Below, piece by piece: positions 17,802 to 25,080 of a stretch of DNA of 64,000 nt. Every line of letters begins with the position of its first letter. Position 1 is the first letter of the stretch. Made by a program: the position numbers and the translations under genes. Location of the stretch: contig JADKIU010000007.1 of the NCBI GenBank assembly GCA_016722565.1, positions 496,001 through 560,000 on the forward strand, given 5' to 3'. Under the pieces are notes generated by a model, which saw only the letters and a list, made by a program, of their open reading frames with translations, made no database searches and was not told where the DNA came from. This stretch comes from Bacteroidota bacterium (GTDB lineage: Bacteria > Bacteroidota > Bacteroidia > 2-12-FULL-35-15).

Positions 17802-18320
17802 TTATGCTTCCGGTTTAGGAGCATCTTTTGCTTTTAATGTTTTAGCAGATTCCACCATTGTTTCAGTTGCTTTTTCTCCAAACATATCTCCAGCTATATC
17901 TTTAACAATATAAGATACCGTTCCAGGTTTTACAATTGAATAGAAGTGAAATTCAGGAGCTGTTATTTCAGATTCCCAAAACAATAATGTAGGTTCATCT
18001 TTTAAATAACGCTTGAATTTGTTTACATCATTTCCAGAAATATCACTTTTCATCAAAGCAACATCCCCTTCACCTTCTTCAATCGAGATTTGAAAATCTT
18101 TCCCCACTTTAATTTCGGTAGCACCCCATGATTGTTCTACCATTTCCATTTTTCCTTTTGTAGAATCAGGAACCATGATTGAAAGTGCATTTCCATTAAT
18201 TTTAAGCTCTACTTCCATCATTCCCGGGATAGCAACTGCAGTTTCTTCTGTTTTTGAACCACCGCAACTTGCTAAAAATAAAATAGCCGGACTCGCTAAT
18301 AATAAGATTATCTTTTTCAT
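17802..18320 (-). CDS. Hypothetical lipoprotein
   Basis: A 172-residue protein with a lipoprotein signal peptide (lipobox LFLASC, Cys19, followed by GGSKTEE). The mature part is acidic, with a beta-rich central region and a Lys/Glu-rich end (ESAKTLKAKDAPKPEA). No known domain is recognised. The gene is isolated, with a consensus -7 box upstream and a shared terminator downstream, so it is likely monocistronic and well expressed. Confidence 0.75.
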   Translation of the reverse strand: MKKIILLLASPAILFLASCGGSKTEETAVAIPGMMEVELKINGNALSIMVPDSTKGKMEMVEQSWGATEIKVGKDFQISIEEGEGDVALMKSDISGNDVNKFKRYLKDEPTLLFWESEITAPEFHFYSIVKPGTVSYIVKDIAGDMFGEKATETMVESAKTLKAKDAPKPEA

Positions 18321-18346
18321 TTTTAAAAGTTTGTTTGTTTAGTATA

Positions 18347-18354
18347 CAAATATA
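18347..18354 (-). promoter_or_regulatory. Lipoprotein gene -7 box
   Basis: The minus strand reads TATATTTG, an exact match to TAnnTTTG, 27 nt before the start codon. Confidence 0.6.
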
Positions 18355-18501
18355 GGATATATATATACGTGAGCAAATGGTTCTATTAACAAACAATTAA
18401 CAGGTGAATTGTTCCCTCCTATAAAATTTAACCATCTAGAAACTTAAGGATGCAAATGGATGAATACAATATTCTAATTACATTCGTAGAAAATAATTCC
18501 A

Positions 18502-19530
18502 TTGAAACTCTCCTACACACCCCATACCTTATATTTTAAGCGTCCGTTTAAAATTGCACACGGCACACGCACCTCCACTCCAATTGTTCTTGTGGAATTG
18601 GAACATGAAGGCGTGATTGGTTATGGGGAAGCAAGTATGCCTCCTTATTTGGGAGAATCACATGAAACGGTGCTTGCATTTTTAAAACGCTGCACTCCAC
18701 TTATTGAAAACTGGAAGAACCCATTTGAAATAGAATCCTTACTTCAGGAAATTGATTTGGTGGCCCCTCATCAATGTGCAGCAAAAGCAAGTATTGATAT
18801 TGCCTTACACGATTTAGTTGGGAAGCTGAAAAATAAACCTTGCTGGCAATTGTTGGGAGCCAATAAAGAGGATACACCCTTTACAACCTATACACTGGGA
18901 ATTGACGAACCTGAAATTTTGAAACAGAAGATAGAAGATGGGACGTCCTATAAAATTTTAAAAGTAAAGCTGAACGGTGAAAAGGATAGAGCAAGTATTG
19001 AAACCATACGAAGCATTACCGATAAACCGATTGCGATAGATGTAAATCAAGGATGGAAAAAGAAAGAAGATGCGTTGGAGATGATCGAATGGTTAGCAGA
19101 CAAGAATGTTTTGTTTGTTGAGCAAGCATTACCTAAAACCAACTGGGATGATGCACGATGGTTGTTTGAGAGAAGTCCGCTCCCCCTTTTTGCCGATGAG
19201 AGTATTCAGCGTTATGTAGATCTTGAGAAAGTAAAAGATTGCTATCACGGTGTCAATATTAAATTAATGAAATGTACAGGCATGCACGAGGCCAATCGAA
19301 TCATTCAGCAAGCACGTGCGCTCCATTTAAAAGTATTGATTGGATGTATGAGTGAAACCTCTTGTGCAATTTCTGCTGCTGCACAATTAAGTCCGTTTGC
19401 CGACTATGCCGATTTAGATGGTGCATTGCTCATCAAAAACAATTTGTTTGATGGAATCACATTTACGGATGGGAAGATTACCTTGAATGATTCACCCGGT
19501 ATTGGAATAACTCCAAAAGAGAATAAGTAG
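18502..19530 (+). CDS. Dipeptide (L-Ala-D/L-Glu-type) epimerase, enolase superfamily
   Basis: A 342-residue muconate-lactonizing subgroup enzyme that acts on dipeptides from peptidoglycan recycling or protein turnover. The catalytic lysine motif is LKVKLNG. Metal ligands are Asp in AIDVNQGW, Glu in FVEQALP and Asp-Glu in FADESIQ. The second acid-base lysine is in NIKLMKCTG, and the substrate-specificity loop contains GCMSETSCA. The start is a TTG (MKLSYTPHTLYF); no ATG lies near enough to preserve the N-terminal capping strand. It has its own upstream spacer and no operon partner. Confidence 0.9.
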   Translation: MKLSYTPHTLYFKRPFKIAHGTRTSTPIVLVELEHEGVIGYGEASMPPYLGESHETVLAFLKRCTPLIENWKNPFEIESLLQEIDLVAPHQCAAKASIDIALHDLVGKLKNKPCWQLLGANKEDTPFTTYTLGIDEPEILKQKIEDGTSYKILKVKLNGEKDRASIETIRSITDKPIAIDVNQGWKKKEDALEMIEWLADKNVLFVEQALPKTNWDDARWLFERSPLPLFADESIQRYVDLEKVKDCYHGVNIKLMKCTGMHEANRIIQQARALHLKVLIGCMSETSCAISAAAQLSPFADYADLDGALLIKNNLFDGITFTDGKITLNDSPGIGITPKENK

Positions 19531-19647
19531 AATTTACGATAATCTGCACTTCGCAATCACTGTGACCAATTGAATAGTCCTGCTGAGTGGAGTTGATGTA
19601 TTATAGTGTGTGTTGAGAGATGATGGAGAGGAGGGAAAGTAAAGAGC

Positions 19648-19669
19648 AAAAAAAAAGCCCCGAAGGGCT
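19648..19669 (-). terminator. Terminator of the histone H1-like gene
   Basis: On the minus strand, AGCCC-TTCG-GGGCT is a stable UUCG tetraloop hairpin followed by a run of Ts. It lies 6 nt beyond the stop codon. Confidence 0.9.
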
Positions 19670-19674
19670 CTTTC

Positions 19675-19797
19675 TTACTTTTTCTTTTTAGCTGCTTTTT
19701 TTGCTGTTTTTTTAGCTGCTTTTTTTGGAGCTGCTTTTTTCTTAGCTGCTTTTTTCGCTGCTTTTTTTGGAGCAGCTTTTTTTGCTTTTTTTGCCAT
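19675..19797 (-). CDS. 40-residue Lys/Ala-rich histone H1-like protein
   Basis: A very short gene. It reads from ATG at 19797 to TAA at 19675: MAKKAKKAAPKKAAKKAAKK, then further AKK/APKK blocks ending KKKK. About half of the residues are Lys and most of the rest Ala, with two Pro and one Thr. It has no hydrophobic core and an extreme positive charge. This is like the C-terminal tail of histone H1 and of bacterial H1-like proteins (Hc1, AlgP tails), which bind DNA non-specifically. Its own UUCG terminator and a long AT-rich leader region argue that it is a real gene. The function is inferred from composition only. Confidence 0.8.
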   Translation of the reverse strand: MAKKAKKAAPKKAAKKAAKKKAAPKKAAKKTAKKAAKKKK

Positions 19798-20280
19798 GGT
19801 TTTTTTGGTTATTAAATTATTTGATACGAAGTAAGAAAAATATTTAACACAAACGAAAAAATTATGGTTTATTTTATTAACATTAAATTGTTCATATTGT
19901 TAATATCCTCCTTCATCCTCTTTTCGATTTTGAAATTTTTAAATTGAAAAACTCAAATCAATTTTCAAAAAATTGTTTTTTATTTTTTTTGTTCACCTCT
20001 GCACTAATTGATTTTACAATATATTCAGAAGATTAAAAAAACACTGTTTGATTTTTTATTTTTTTATTTGCATTACAATTCATTCAAAAACATCAATCAT
20101 TTTGAATCCATTTTGTCTCTAATTCACATCAAAAATAAATGAAATTATTTTTCATGATTTTTGAATTATTTTCTGAAAACGCTGTTTTTTTCTGTTTTTT
20201 CAAAAAATCGAATAAACTGTCAAAGAGCAAAATTAGTTGCAAAAACTAAAAATGAATTGTGTTTTTACACGCTTAAAAAA
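19798..20280. other. Gene-free AT-rich spacer (483 nt)
   Basis: Extremely AT-rich with long A and T runs. It forms the upstream region of the minus-strand H1-like gene and the downstream region of the RNA methyltransferase. No ORF, hairpin terminator or consensus promoter box was convincing. Confidence 0.6.
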
Positions 20281-21516
20281 TTATTTTACACGTTCTAACA
20301 ACGCCATATAAAAACCATCGGCATGATATACTTCCGGAGAATAACGTTTTTCTCCAAGTAAGTTCCATTTATCACCCACTGTACTTAAAAACCATTTCAC
20401 TTGATCTTCTCCTTCTGAAGGCAATATGCTACAAGTCGCATATACCATCTTCCCTCCCACTTTGGTGATGTCTGAAAAATTAGTAAGGATTTCACGTTGT
20501 AATGTTTTTACGCGCTCGATTTCATCCAACGTCAATTTCCATTTACTATCCGGATTTCGTCTTAATACACCTAATCCGGAACAAGGAACATCCAACAACA
20601 ATCGATCTGCTGTATCTTTTAATCGTTTTACAACTTTCGAAGAATCGATTTCGCGTGTTTCAACAATACGAACATCTGCTCTTGCAGCCCGCTTTTTTAA
20701 TTCCTCCAGTTTTCTTCCTTTTACATCCAAGGCAATAATGCGACCTTTGTTTTTCATCAACGATGCCAAATGCAATGTTTTTCCTCCTGCTCCGGCACAA
20801 GCATCCACCACCCGCATTCCCGGTTGTACATTTAAGAATTCGGAAACCATTTGAGAAGAGGCATCCTGCACTTCAAACAATCCTTTATGAAATGCTTCCG
20901 TTCGGAAAACATTTCGTTGAAACTTTAACTCAACAGCATCGGGCGACCAAGAAATCAATGTGCTGTCGGTAATATTTTCTGCTTCTAAAGTTGTTTGCAG
21001 TTCCTTCGGATTTGTTTTTAAAGAATTTGCTCTTAATACGGTTGTTGGTTTCTGGTTCAACGCACGAATCACTTTGTCCCAATCTTTACCAATCTCCTTT
21101 TCACCAATTTCATCCAACCAATCCGGAATGGATTCTCTAATTTTTCTGATTTTATGAAATTTCTCCAATTGGGAAACCACTTTCTTTTCACTTAATCCTT
21201 TAAAGTAATTGCTTTCGGGTAAATCATATCCGTCAAAAACCAAATAGGTTCCAAAGATCATCCACAAGTTTCGATCGGATAGTTTAGCAGCCGGTTCTAA
21301 TCCAGCCGACACATATAATAATCGCCAGTTACGAACCATGTCGTAGGTTACATCGGAAACAAATCCGCGTTCGCGAACATCCCAATACTTATTCGCTTTC
21401 ATTACTTTTTCGATCGCCTTATCCGCATATTCGTTTTTTTCGAAGATGTCTTTCAATGCAGAAAAAATTGCCTTAATATGAAAGGAGTGGTGTTTTAAAT
21501 AAAATTCTTTAGCCAT
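20281..21516 (-). CDS. RsmB/NOP-family rRNA (cytosine-C5) methyltransferase
   Basis: A 411-residue SAM-dependent RNA m5C methyltransferase. A degenerate helical N-terminal half, NusB-like in position, precedes the Rossmann domain. Motif I is VVDACAGAGGKTLHLASLM, followed by ALDVKGRKLEELKKRA. Motif IV is LLDVPCSGLGVLRRNPDSKW with the release Cys, and motif VI is MVYATCSILPSEGEDQ with the nucleophilic Cys. The two-Cys arrangement is diagnostic. The target is probably 16S rRNA, though RsmB versus related NOL1/NOP2 enzymes cannot be resolved. A consensus -7 box sits just upstream, giving a very short leader. Confidence 0.92.
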   Translation of the reverse strand: MAKEFYLKHHSFHIKAIFSALKDIFEKNEYADKAIEKVMKANKYWDVRERGFVSDVTYDMVRNWRLLYVSAGLEPAAKLSDRNLWMIFGTYLVFDGYDLPESNYFKGLSEKKVVSQLEKFHKIRKIRESIPDWLDEIGEKEIGKDWDKVIRALNQKPTTVLRANSLKTNPKELQTTLEAENITDSTLISWSPDAVELKFQRNVFRTEAFHKGLFEVQDASSQMVSEFLNVQPGMRVVDACAGAGGKTLHLASLMKNKGRIIALDVKGRKLEELKKRAARADVRIVETREIDSSKVVKRLKDTADRLLLDVPCSGLGVLRRNPDSKWKLTLDEIERVKTLQREILTNFSDITKVGGKMVYATCSILPSEGEDQVKWFLSTVGDKWNLLGEKRYSPEVYHADGFYMALLERVK

Positions 21517-21519
21517 GGT

Positions 21520-21528
21520 GCAAATATA
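21520..21528 (-). promoter_or_regulatory. RNA methyltransferase -7 box
   Basis: The minus strand reads TATATTTGC, an exact consensus match, 3 nt before the ATG (21516). This predicts a leaderless or near-leaderless mRNA. Confidence 0.6.
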
Positions 21529-21562
21529 CCATTAATCAGTAAGCACAAAACCCGAAAAATTA

Positions 21563-21690
21563 AACCACATAGATACATAGGTAAAAAAAGAGGTCATAAA
21601 AACACATAGCCCAAAATCGATTAATCGATTTTGGGCTATGTGTCACTGTAACATTCTTGCTTTTTTTCTTTTCTATGTATCTATGTGGTT
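21563..21690. repeat. Nested palindromes between convergent/tandem genes
   Basis: The outer arms AACCACATAGATACATAG (21563-21580) and CTATGTATCTATGTGGTT (21673-21690) are perfect complements. Inside lies a 42-bp perfect palindrome (21602-21643) centred on ATCGATTAATCGAT and beginning ACACATAGCCC. It could fold as a very long cruciform or terminator. Confidence 0.85.
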
Positions 21691-21715
21691 AAAAAGTAAT
21701 GAAGGTGAATCATTG

Positions 21716-22723
21716 TCACTTTTTTATTCTTGACCTAAACTCTTTACCGATTCCGATAAAGGTTTGGTGATTGAGTGGGAACTCAAAAAACACATGGAGC
21801 ATACTTAATAAGAAGAGTGCATAAAACCCGATTTTATAGCTGAACGCATACAAGACAACCGACAAAACCCACAAGGCTATAATAATTGCCATGCGCTGTT
21901 TCGAAATTTCATTCCACTTAATCACGGTTGTTTTGGAAAACCAGTTTAAATAATGATAGGTATAGGCAAATGCAATAAATCGCATGATGGCTAACGCATT
22001 CGGAGCAGAATATAATGCATCATCGGAAGTGGACATTCTACCAAATCCAAATGCATCATATAATGTTGTGTTTAGGAGTTTAAAAAAAGAATACGCCTTC
22101 TTCCCGTATTCAGAAACCGGAATTCCAAAATTTTCGGGGATATATAAAAAGAACAGGAGTCCGCAGAACAGAAATATAAAAAAGGAAAGAATGCCGGAAG
22201 CGCTCCTCGACTTCAATGCTCCAAACAAAATAAATCCACCTGTAAAAAAGTAGACATGGATAATGGTCGGCAGCCAAATGGCAAACAATAAAAATGGGGT
22301 AGATGGGAATTGATTAAAACTAAAAATCAATGAAACCATAAATGCCAAAACCACAAATAAGAGTTTCAAAGCTGTTTTTTGAGTGTACAAGATTACCAAA
22401 GCATATACAAAACCGGAAAACAAGAAACTGGCAATAAATGAATTTACCTTCGAATGAGCATTAAACATCCCAATTGTTATGGCAATCACAATTAGTACAA
22501 ACAGCCAAATATCACTTTTTGCTTTAATAAAGTAATTCTTTTTCTCCAACCAGGAAATTTCAGTGAGGTAATGCAAAGGACCTAACACAGCATACGAAAA
22601 CAAAAACACTTCAAACGGTAAAATATAGGAAGCAACCAAACTAATGATCATCAACCCAATATTGATATAATTGATCCCATTGCTGGTGGTGAATCGAGAA
22701 AGAATGCCTGTTGAACTACTCAT
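21716..22723 (-). CDS. Multi-pass membrane protein of unknown function with conserved-looking histidines
   Basis: A 335-residue inner-membrane protein with roughly eight to nine hydrophobic helices. His residues lie at helix edges in GPLHYLTEISWL, TIIHVYFFTGG, YTYHYLNWFSK and SMLHVFFEFPLNHQTF. The arrangement is reminiscent of membrane di-iron or haem enzymes such as the Brp/Blh carotene dioxygenase family, but no definitive signature was seen, so this is only a suggestion. The gene is flanked downstream by the nested palindromes and upstream by a second inverted repeat, and is likely monocistronic. Confidence 0.6.
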   Translation of the reverse strand: MSSSTGILSRFTTSNGINYINIGLMIISLVASYILPFEVFLFSYAVLGPLHYLTEISWLEKKNYFIKAKSDIWLFVLIVIAITIGMFNAHSKVNSFIASFLFSGFVYALVILYTQKTALKLLFVVLAFMVSLIFSFNQFPSTPFLLFAIWLPTIIHVYFFTGGFILFGALKSRSASGILSFFIFLFCGLLFFLYIPENFGIPVSEYGKKAYSFFKLLNTTLYDAFGFGRMSTSDDALYSAPNALAIMRFIAFAYTYHYLNWFSKTTVIKWNEISKQRMAIIIALWVLSVVLYAFSYKIGFYALFLLSMLHVFFEFPLNHQTFIGIGKEFRSRIKK

Positions 22724-22760
22724 TCGTTATTTATATTATTAATCGTATCGATAATAAAGC

Positions 22761-22813
22761 CTTCGACTCCGCTCAGCCTGACGGTCGAATCGTCACACTG
22801 AGCGGAGTCGAAG
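22761..22813. repeat. Perfect inverted repeat CTTCGACTCCGCTCAG
   Basis: CTTCGACTCCGCTCAG (22761-22776) and its exact complement (22798-22813) are separated by 21 nt. This is a recognisable intergenic repeat type in Bacteroidota, and may double as a terminator for the minus-strand ABM gene. Confidence 0.75.
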
Positions 22814-22817
22814 TGCA

Positions 22818-23135
22818 TTACTTATTAAACTCATAATCCCGTTCTACCAAACAAATTCTTGTTTTATAGTTTTGGTACCATTCTTTTCTTCCTTTTTCTT
22901 GCGCCATCAAATGTTCGGCATTCCTTTTCCAATTTCGAATGGCTTCCAAACTGCTCCAATAGGAAACGGTGATCCCTATTTCCTCCCTTGCCGATTCAAT
23001 TCCCAAATATCCTTCTTGTTCTTTTGCCAATTCTAACATTCTATCAGCAGTATTTGAATAACCTTCTCTAACTTCTGTTACAATAGAAGTAAAAATAACG
23101 GCATAATAAGGAGGCTTCGGTGTGTTTGCTATCAT
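22818..23135 (-). CDS. Antibiotic biosynthesis monooxygenase (ABM) domain protein
   Basis: A 105-residue dimeric alpha/beta-barrel domain protein. The start at 23135 (MIANTPKPPYYAVIFTS) is preferred: it leaves a 1-nt gap to the upstream cupin stop, whereas longer readings overlap that gene. Family features are the central EGYLGIESAREEIGITVSYWSSLEAIRNWKRNAEH segment (Trp/His-containing), positioned as in YgiN/haem-degrading-type ABM proteins. The substrate is unknown. It is translationally coupled with the cupin gene. Confidence 0.85.
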   Translation of the reverse strand: MIANTPKPPYYAVIFTSIVTEVREGYSNTADRMLELAKEQEGYLGIESAREEIGITVSYWSSLEAIRNWKRNAEHLMAQEKGRKEWYQNYKTRICLVERDYEFNK

Positions 23136-23136
23136 G

Positions 23137-23526
23137 TTAATCGACAAAAATTCTATCCTTTCCATCAAAGTGTGGTGATTGCACCGACAATACTTTTACA
23201 GGAATGCTGGATGTTACTTTTAAAGCATGAGGTGTATTCATTGGAATAAAAATAATATCCCCTTTTTTAATGTGTAAGGTTTTATCACCCAATATCATTT
23301 CACCTTCACCGTCCAAGATATATACATTTTCGGTATGAGAAGCATGTTTATGCTTTTTTACTTCCTTTTTAATAAAAATAACAAAACTGCTGCTTAAGGA
23401 ATCAGAGGCAATAGTTCTACTATATATATTGTCAAAATTCGAAGGTGCTTTTATCGTATCCAAGGATTGATTTTGCCCAAGAGCAAAAAGAGGAAAGATG
23501 AAGAATAGAAAGAATACGTTTTTCAT
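23137..23526 (-). CDS. Secreted cupin-domain protein
   Basis: A 129-residue protein with a signal peptide (MKNVFFLFFIFPLFALGQ), so it works in the periplasm or at the surface. A single cupin barrel shows motif 1 HKHASHTENVYILDGEGEM (metal-ligand His) and motif 2 GDIIFIPMNTPHALKV. The function is probably small-molecule or metal binding; no enzyme can be named. Its first codons and promoter are part of a 52-bp sequence repeated exactly in front of the gene at 24968. It forms an operon with the ABM gene. Confidence 0.85.
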   Translation of the reverse strand: MKNVFFLFFIFPLFALGQNQSLDTIKAPSNFDNIYSRTIASDSLSSSFVIFIKKEVKKHKHASHTENVYILDGEGEMILGDKTLHIKKGDIIFIPMNTPHALKVTSSIPVKVLSVQSPHFDGKDRIFVD

Positions 23527-23560
23527 TTGAAAATGTGAATAGACAAATATAATGAAAAAG
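23509..23560 (-). repeat. 52-bp exact repeat, copy 1 (promoter plus first codons of the cupin gene)
   Basis: Identical to 24951-25002. It carries -7 box TATATTTG (minus strand, 23544-23551) and codons for MKNVFF. Confidence 0.9.
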
Positions 23561-23613
23561 TGACCGGTTGGAAGAATAGGATTTTCACAATAATAGAATT
23601 AACTTTGGTTCTG

Positions 23614-24558
23614 ATGAAGAAGCTAGTCGTTTTTAGTTTTAGTCTTTTTAGTATTACAATGACATCTGCACAAGATGCCCACTTCTCCCAATACCTCAAT
23701 TCAAAAACATATACCAATCCTGCTTTTGTTGGAACAGATAGCACGATGAACGTTGCACTCAATTATCGAGTTCAATGGCCGAAGACATCTTCTTATAAAA
23801 GCTCGATTTTTTCAGTAGATAAATATATTCGTGCGCTAAGAGGTGGAATCGGATTAAACTATGTTAATGATCGTCAATTAAATGATGCTTACATTAAAGC
23901 AAGGATTGAATTCAATTATGCACCGCATTTCGAACTGTTTAACCATAAACTGGTTCTTCAGCCTGGTATTCAAATTTCCTATTTTCAAAATACAATCGAC
24001 TTCAGCAAACTAACATTTAGTGATATGATTGATGCCAGAAGAGGATTTGTTTATAATACAAATGAAGTTTACGGAGCATCGACCAAATCTGGAATAGACG
24101 TTTCAGCAGGATTACTAGTATATACGGATAGATATTTTGGAGGAGTTGCATTTCATCATATTACAGAACCGAATGAAGGAGTTGTTGGACCGAGTAAATT
24201 ACCAATGAAAATTTCTGCTCACGTTGGTGCGAATTTATTATGTGGGAATGCCAACTCAAAAAACACTACCATTTCTCCTACTTTATTATATATGCGCCAA
24301 CAAGATTTTCAGATGTTCCTTCCAGGATTAACTGCAAAATATAAATTTATTTCCTTAGGAGTAAGTTATAGAAACGAAGATGCTTTTATCGGAACCCTTG
24401 CATTTCAGAATCGTTTTTTAAGAGTAGGTTATTCGTACGACTATACAACTTCTAAATTAGGAAATGATAATACCGGAGGTTCGCATGAAATAGGATTAAC
24501 CTGGTTTGTGAACTTCAAGAAAAAACGTGGGGCAATTAAAACCTTGCGATTGATTTGA
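23614..24558 (+). CDS. PorP/SprF-family T9SS outer-membrane protein
   Basis: A 314-residue barrel. The ATG at 23614 gives signal peptide MKKLVVFSFSLFSITMTSAQ followed at once by the family hallmark DAHFSQYLNSKTYTNPAFVG. It continues with paired beta strands (RGGIGLNYVNDRQL, GIDVSAGLLVYTDRYFGG, LRVGYSYDYTTSKLG) and ends in the barrel-type strand HEIGLTWFVNF. PorP/SprF proteins partner with type B-sorted cargo in T9SS export and gliding. A very small type B protein gene lies convergently 2 nt downstream, consistent with that pairing. Confidence 0.92.
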   Translation: MKKLVVFSFSLFSITMTSAQDAHFSQYLNSKTYTNPAFVGTDSTMNVALNYRVQWPKTSSYKSSIFSVDKYIRALRGGIGLNYVNDRQLNDAYIKARIEFNYAPHFELFNHKLVLQPGIQISYFQNTIDFSKLTFSDMIDARRGFVYNTNEVYGASTKSGIDVSAGLLVYTDRYFGGVAFHHITEPNEGVVGPSKLPMKISAHVGANLLCGNANSKNTTISPTLLYMRQQDFQMFLPGLTAKYKFISLGVSYRNEDAFIGTLAFQNRFLRVGYSYDYTTSKLGNDNTGGSHEIGLTWFVNFKKKRGAIKTLRLI

Positions 24559-24560
24559 TA

Positions 24561-24968
24561 TTACTTATACAATATCACAGATCCGGTATATTCATAATTT
24601 TCACCATTCAAATCACTCACAAATAATTGAAAGGTATACGTTCCCATTTGAACAATATGTCCTGCACCATTTACTTTTCCATTCCACATTTTATTCGGAT
24701 CTGTTGTTTTATAAATTTCTTCTCCATATTTATTGTAAACAACAAAACGACCAAGAGTGTAATTTCCTATTGGTTTAAATGCATCATTTATTCCATCACC
24801 ATTAGGAGTAAAGGCATTAGCAAGATAAACAGAGTATAACGTATCGCTAGATCGGTTCAATTTATACCAATGCTCATAAGTAATGTGTTCATCTGGATTG
24901 AATGGTTCTTCTTTTTTACAAGAAGCCAAAAGGAGAAGAATCGATATGAAAAAGAATACGTTTTTCAT
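24561..24968 (-). CDS. Small lipoprotein consisting almost only of a T9SS type B sorting domain
   Basis: A 135-residue protein. Signal peptide MKNVFFFISILLLLASC puts a lipidated Cys at 17, followed by KKEEPFNPDEH. From about residue 50 the rest is a type B C-terminal domain: NAFTPNGDGINDAFKPIG, VVYNKYGEEIYKT, MWNGKVNGAG, MGTYTFQLF. Cargo normally has a large passenger; here there is almost none. It may be an adaptor, a decoy or a very small surface lipoprotein. It converges with PorP/SprF and shares its promoter and start region with the cupin gene. Confidence 0.82.
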   Translation of the reverse strand: MKNVFFFISILLLLASCKKEEPFNPDEHITYEHWYKLNRSSDTLYSVYLANAFTPNGDGINDAFKPIGNYTLGRFVVYNKYGEEIYKTTDPNKMWNGKVNGAGHIVQMGTYTFQLFVSDLNGENYEYTGSVILYK

Positions 24969-25002
24969 TTGAAAATGTGAATAGACAAATATAATGAAAA
25001 AG
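24951..25002 (-). repeat. 52-bp exact repeat, copy 2 (promoter plus first codons of the type B lipoprotein)
   Basis: Identical to 23509-23560, in the same orientation, 1442 nt away. The -7 box TATATTTG is at 24986-24993 on the minus strand. Confidence 0.9.
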
Positions 25003-25080
25003 CGACTTGTCTTAAATCAATAAAACAAATCGCTTTTAAAACTAATTCTTTCCAACAACCTTCAACTCACAACCAACAAC

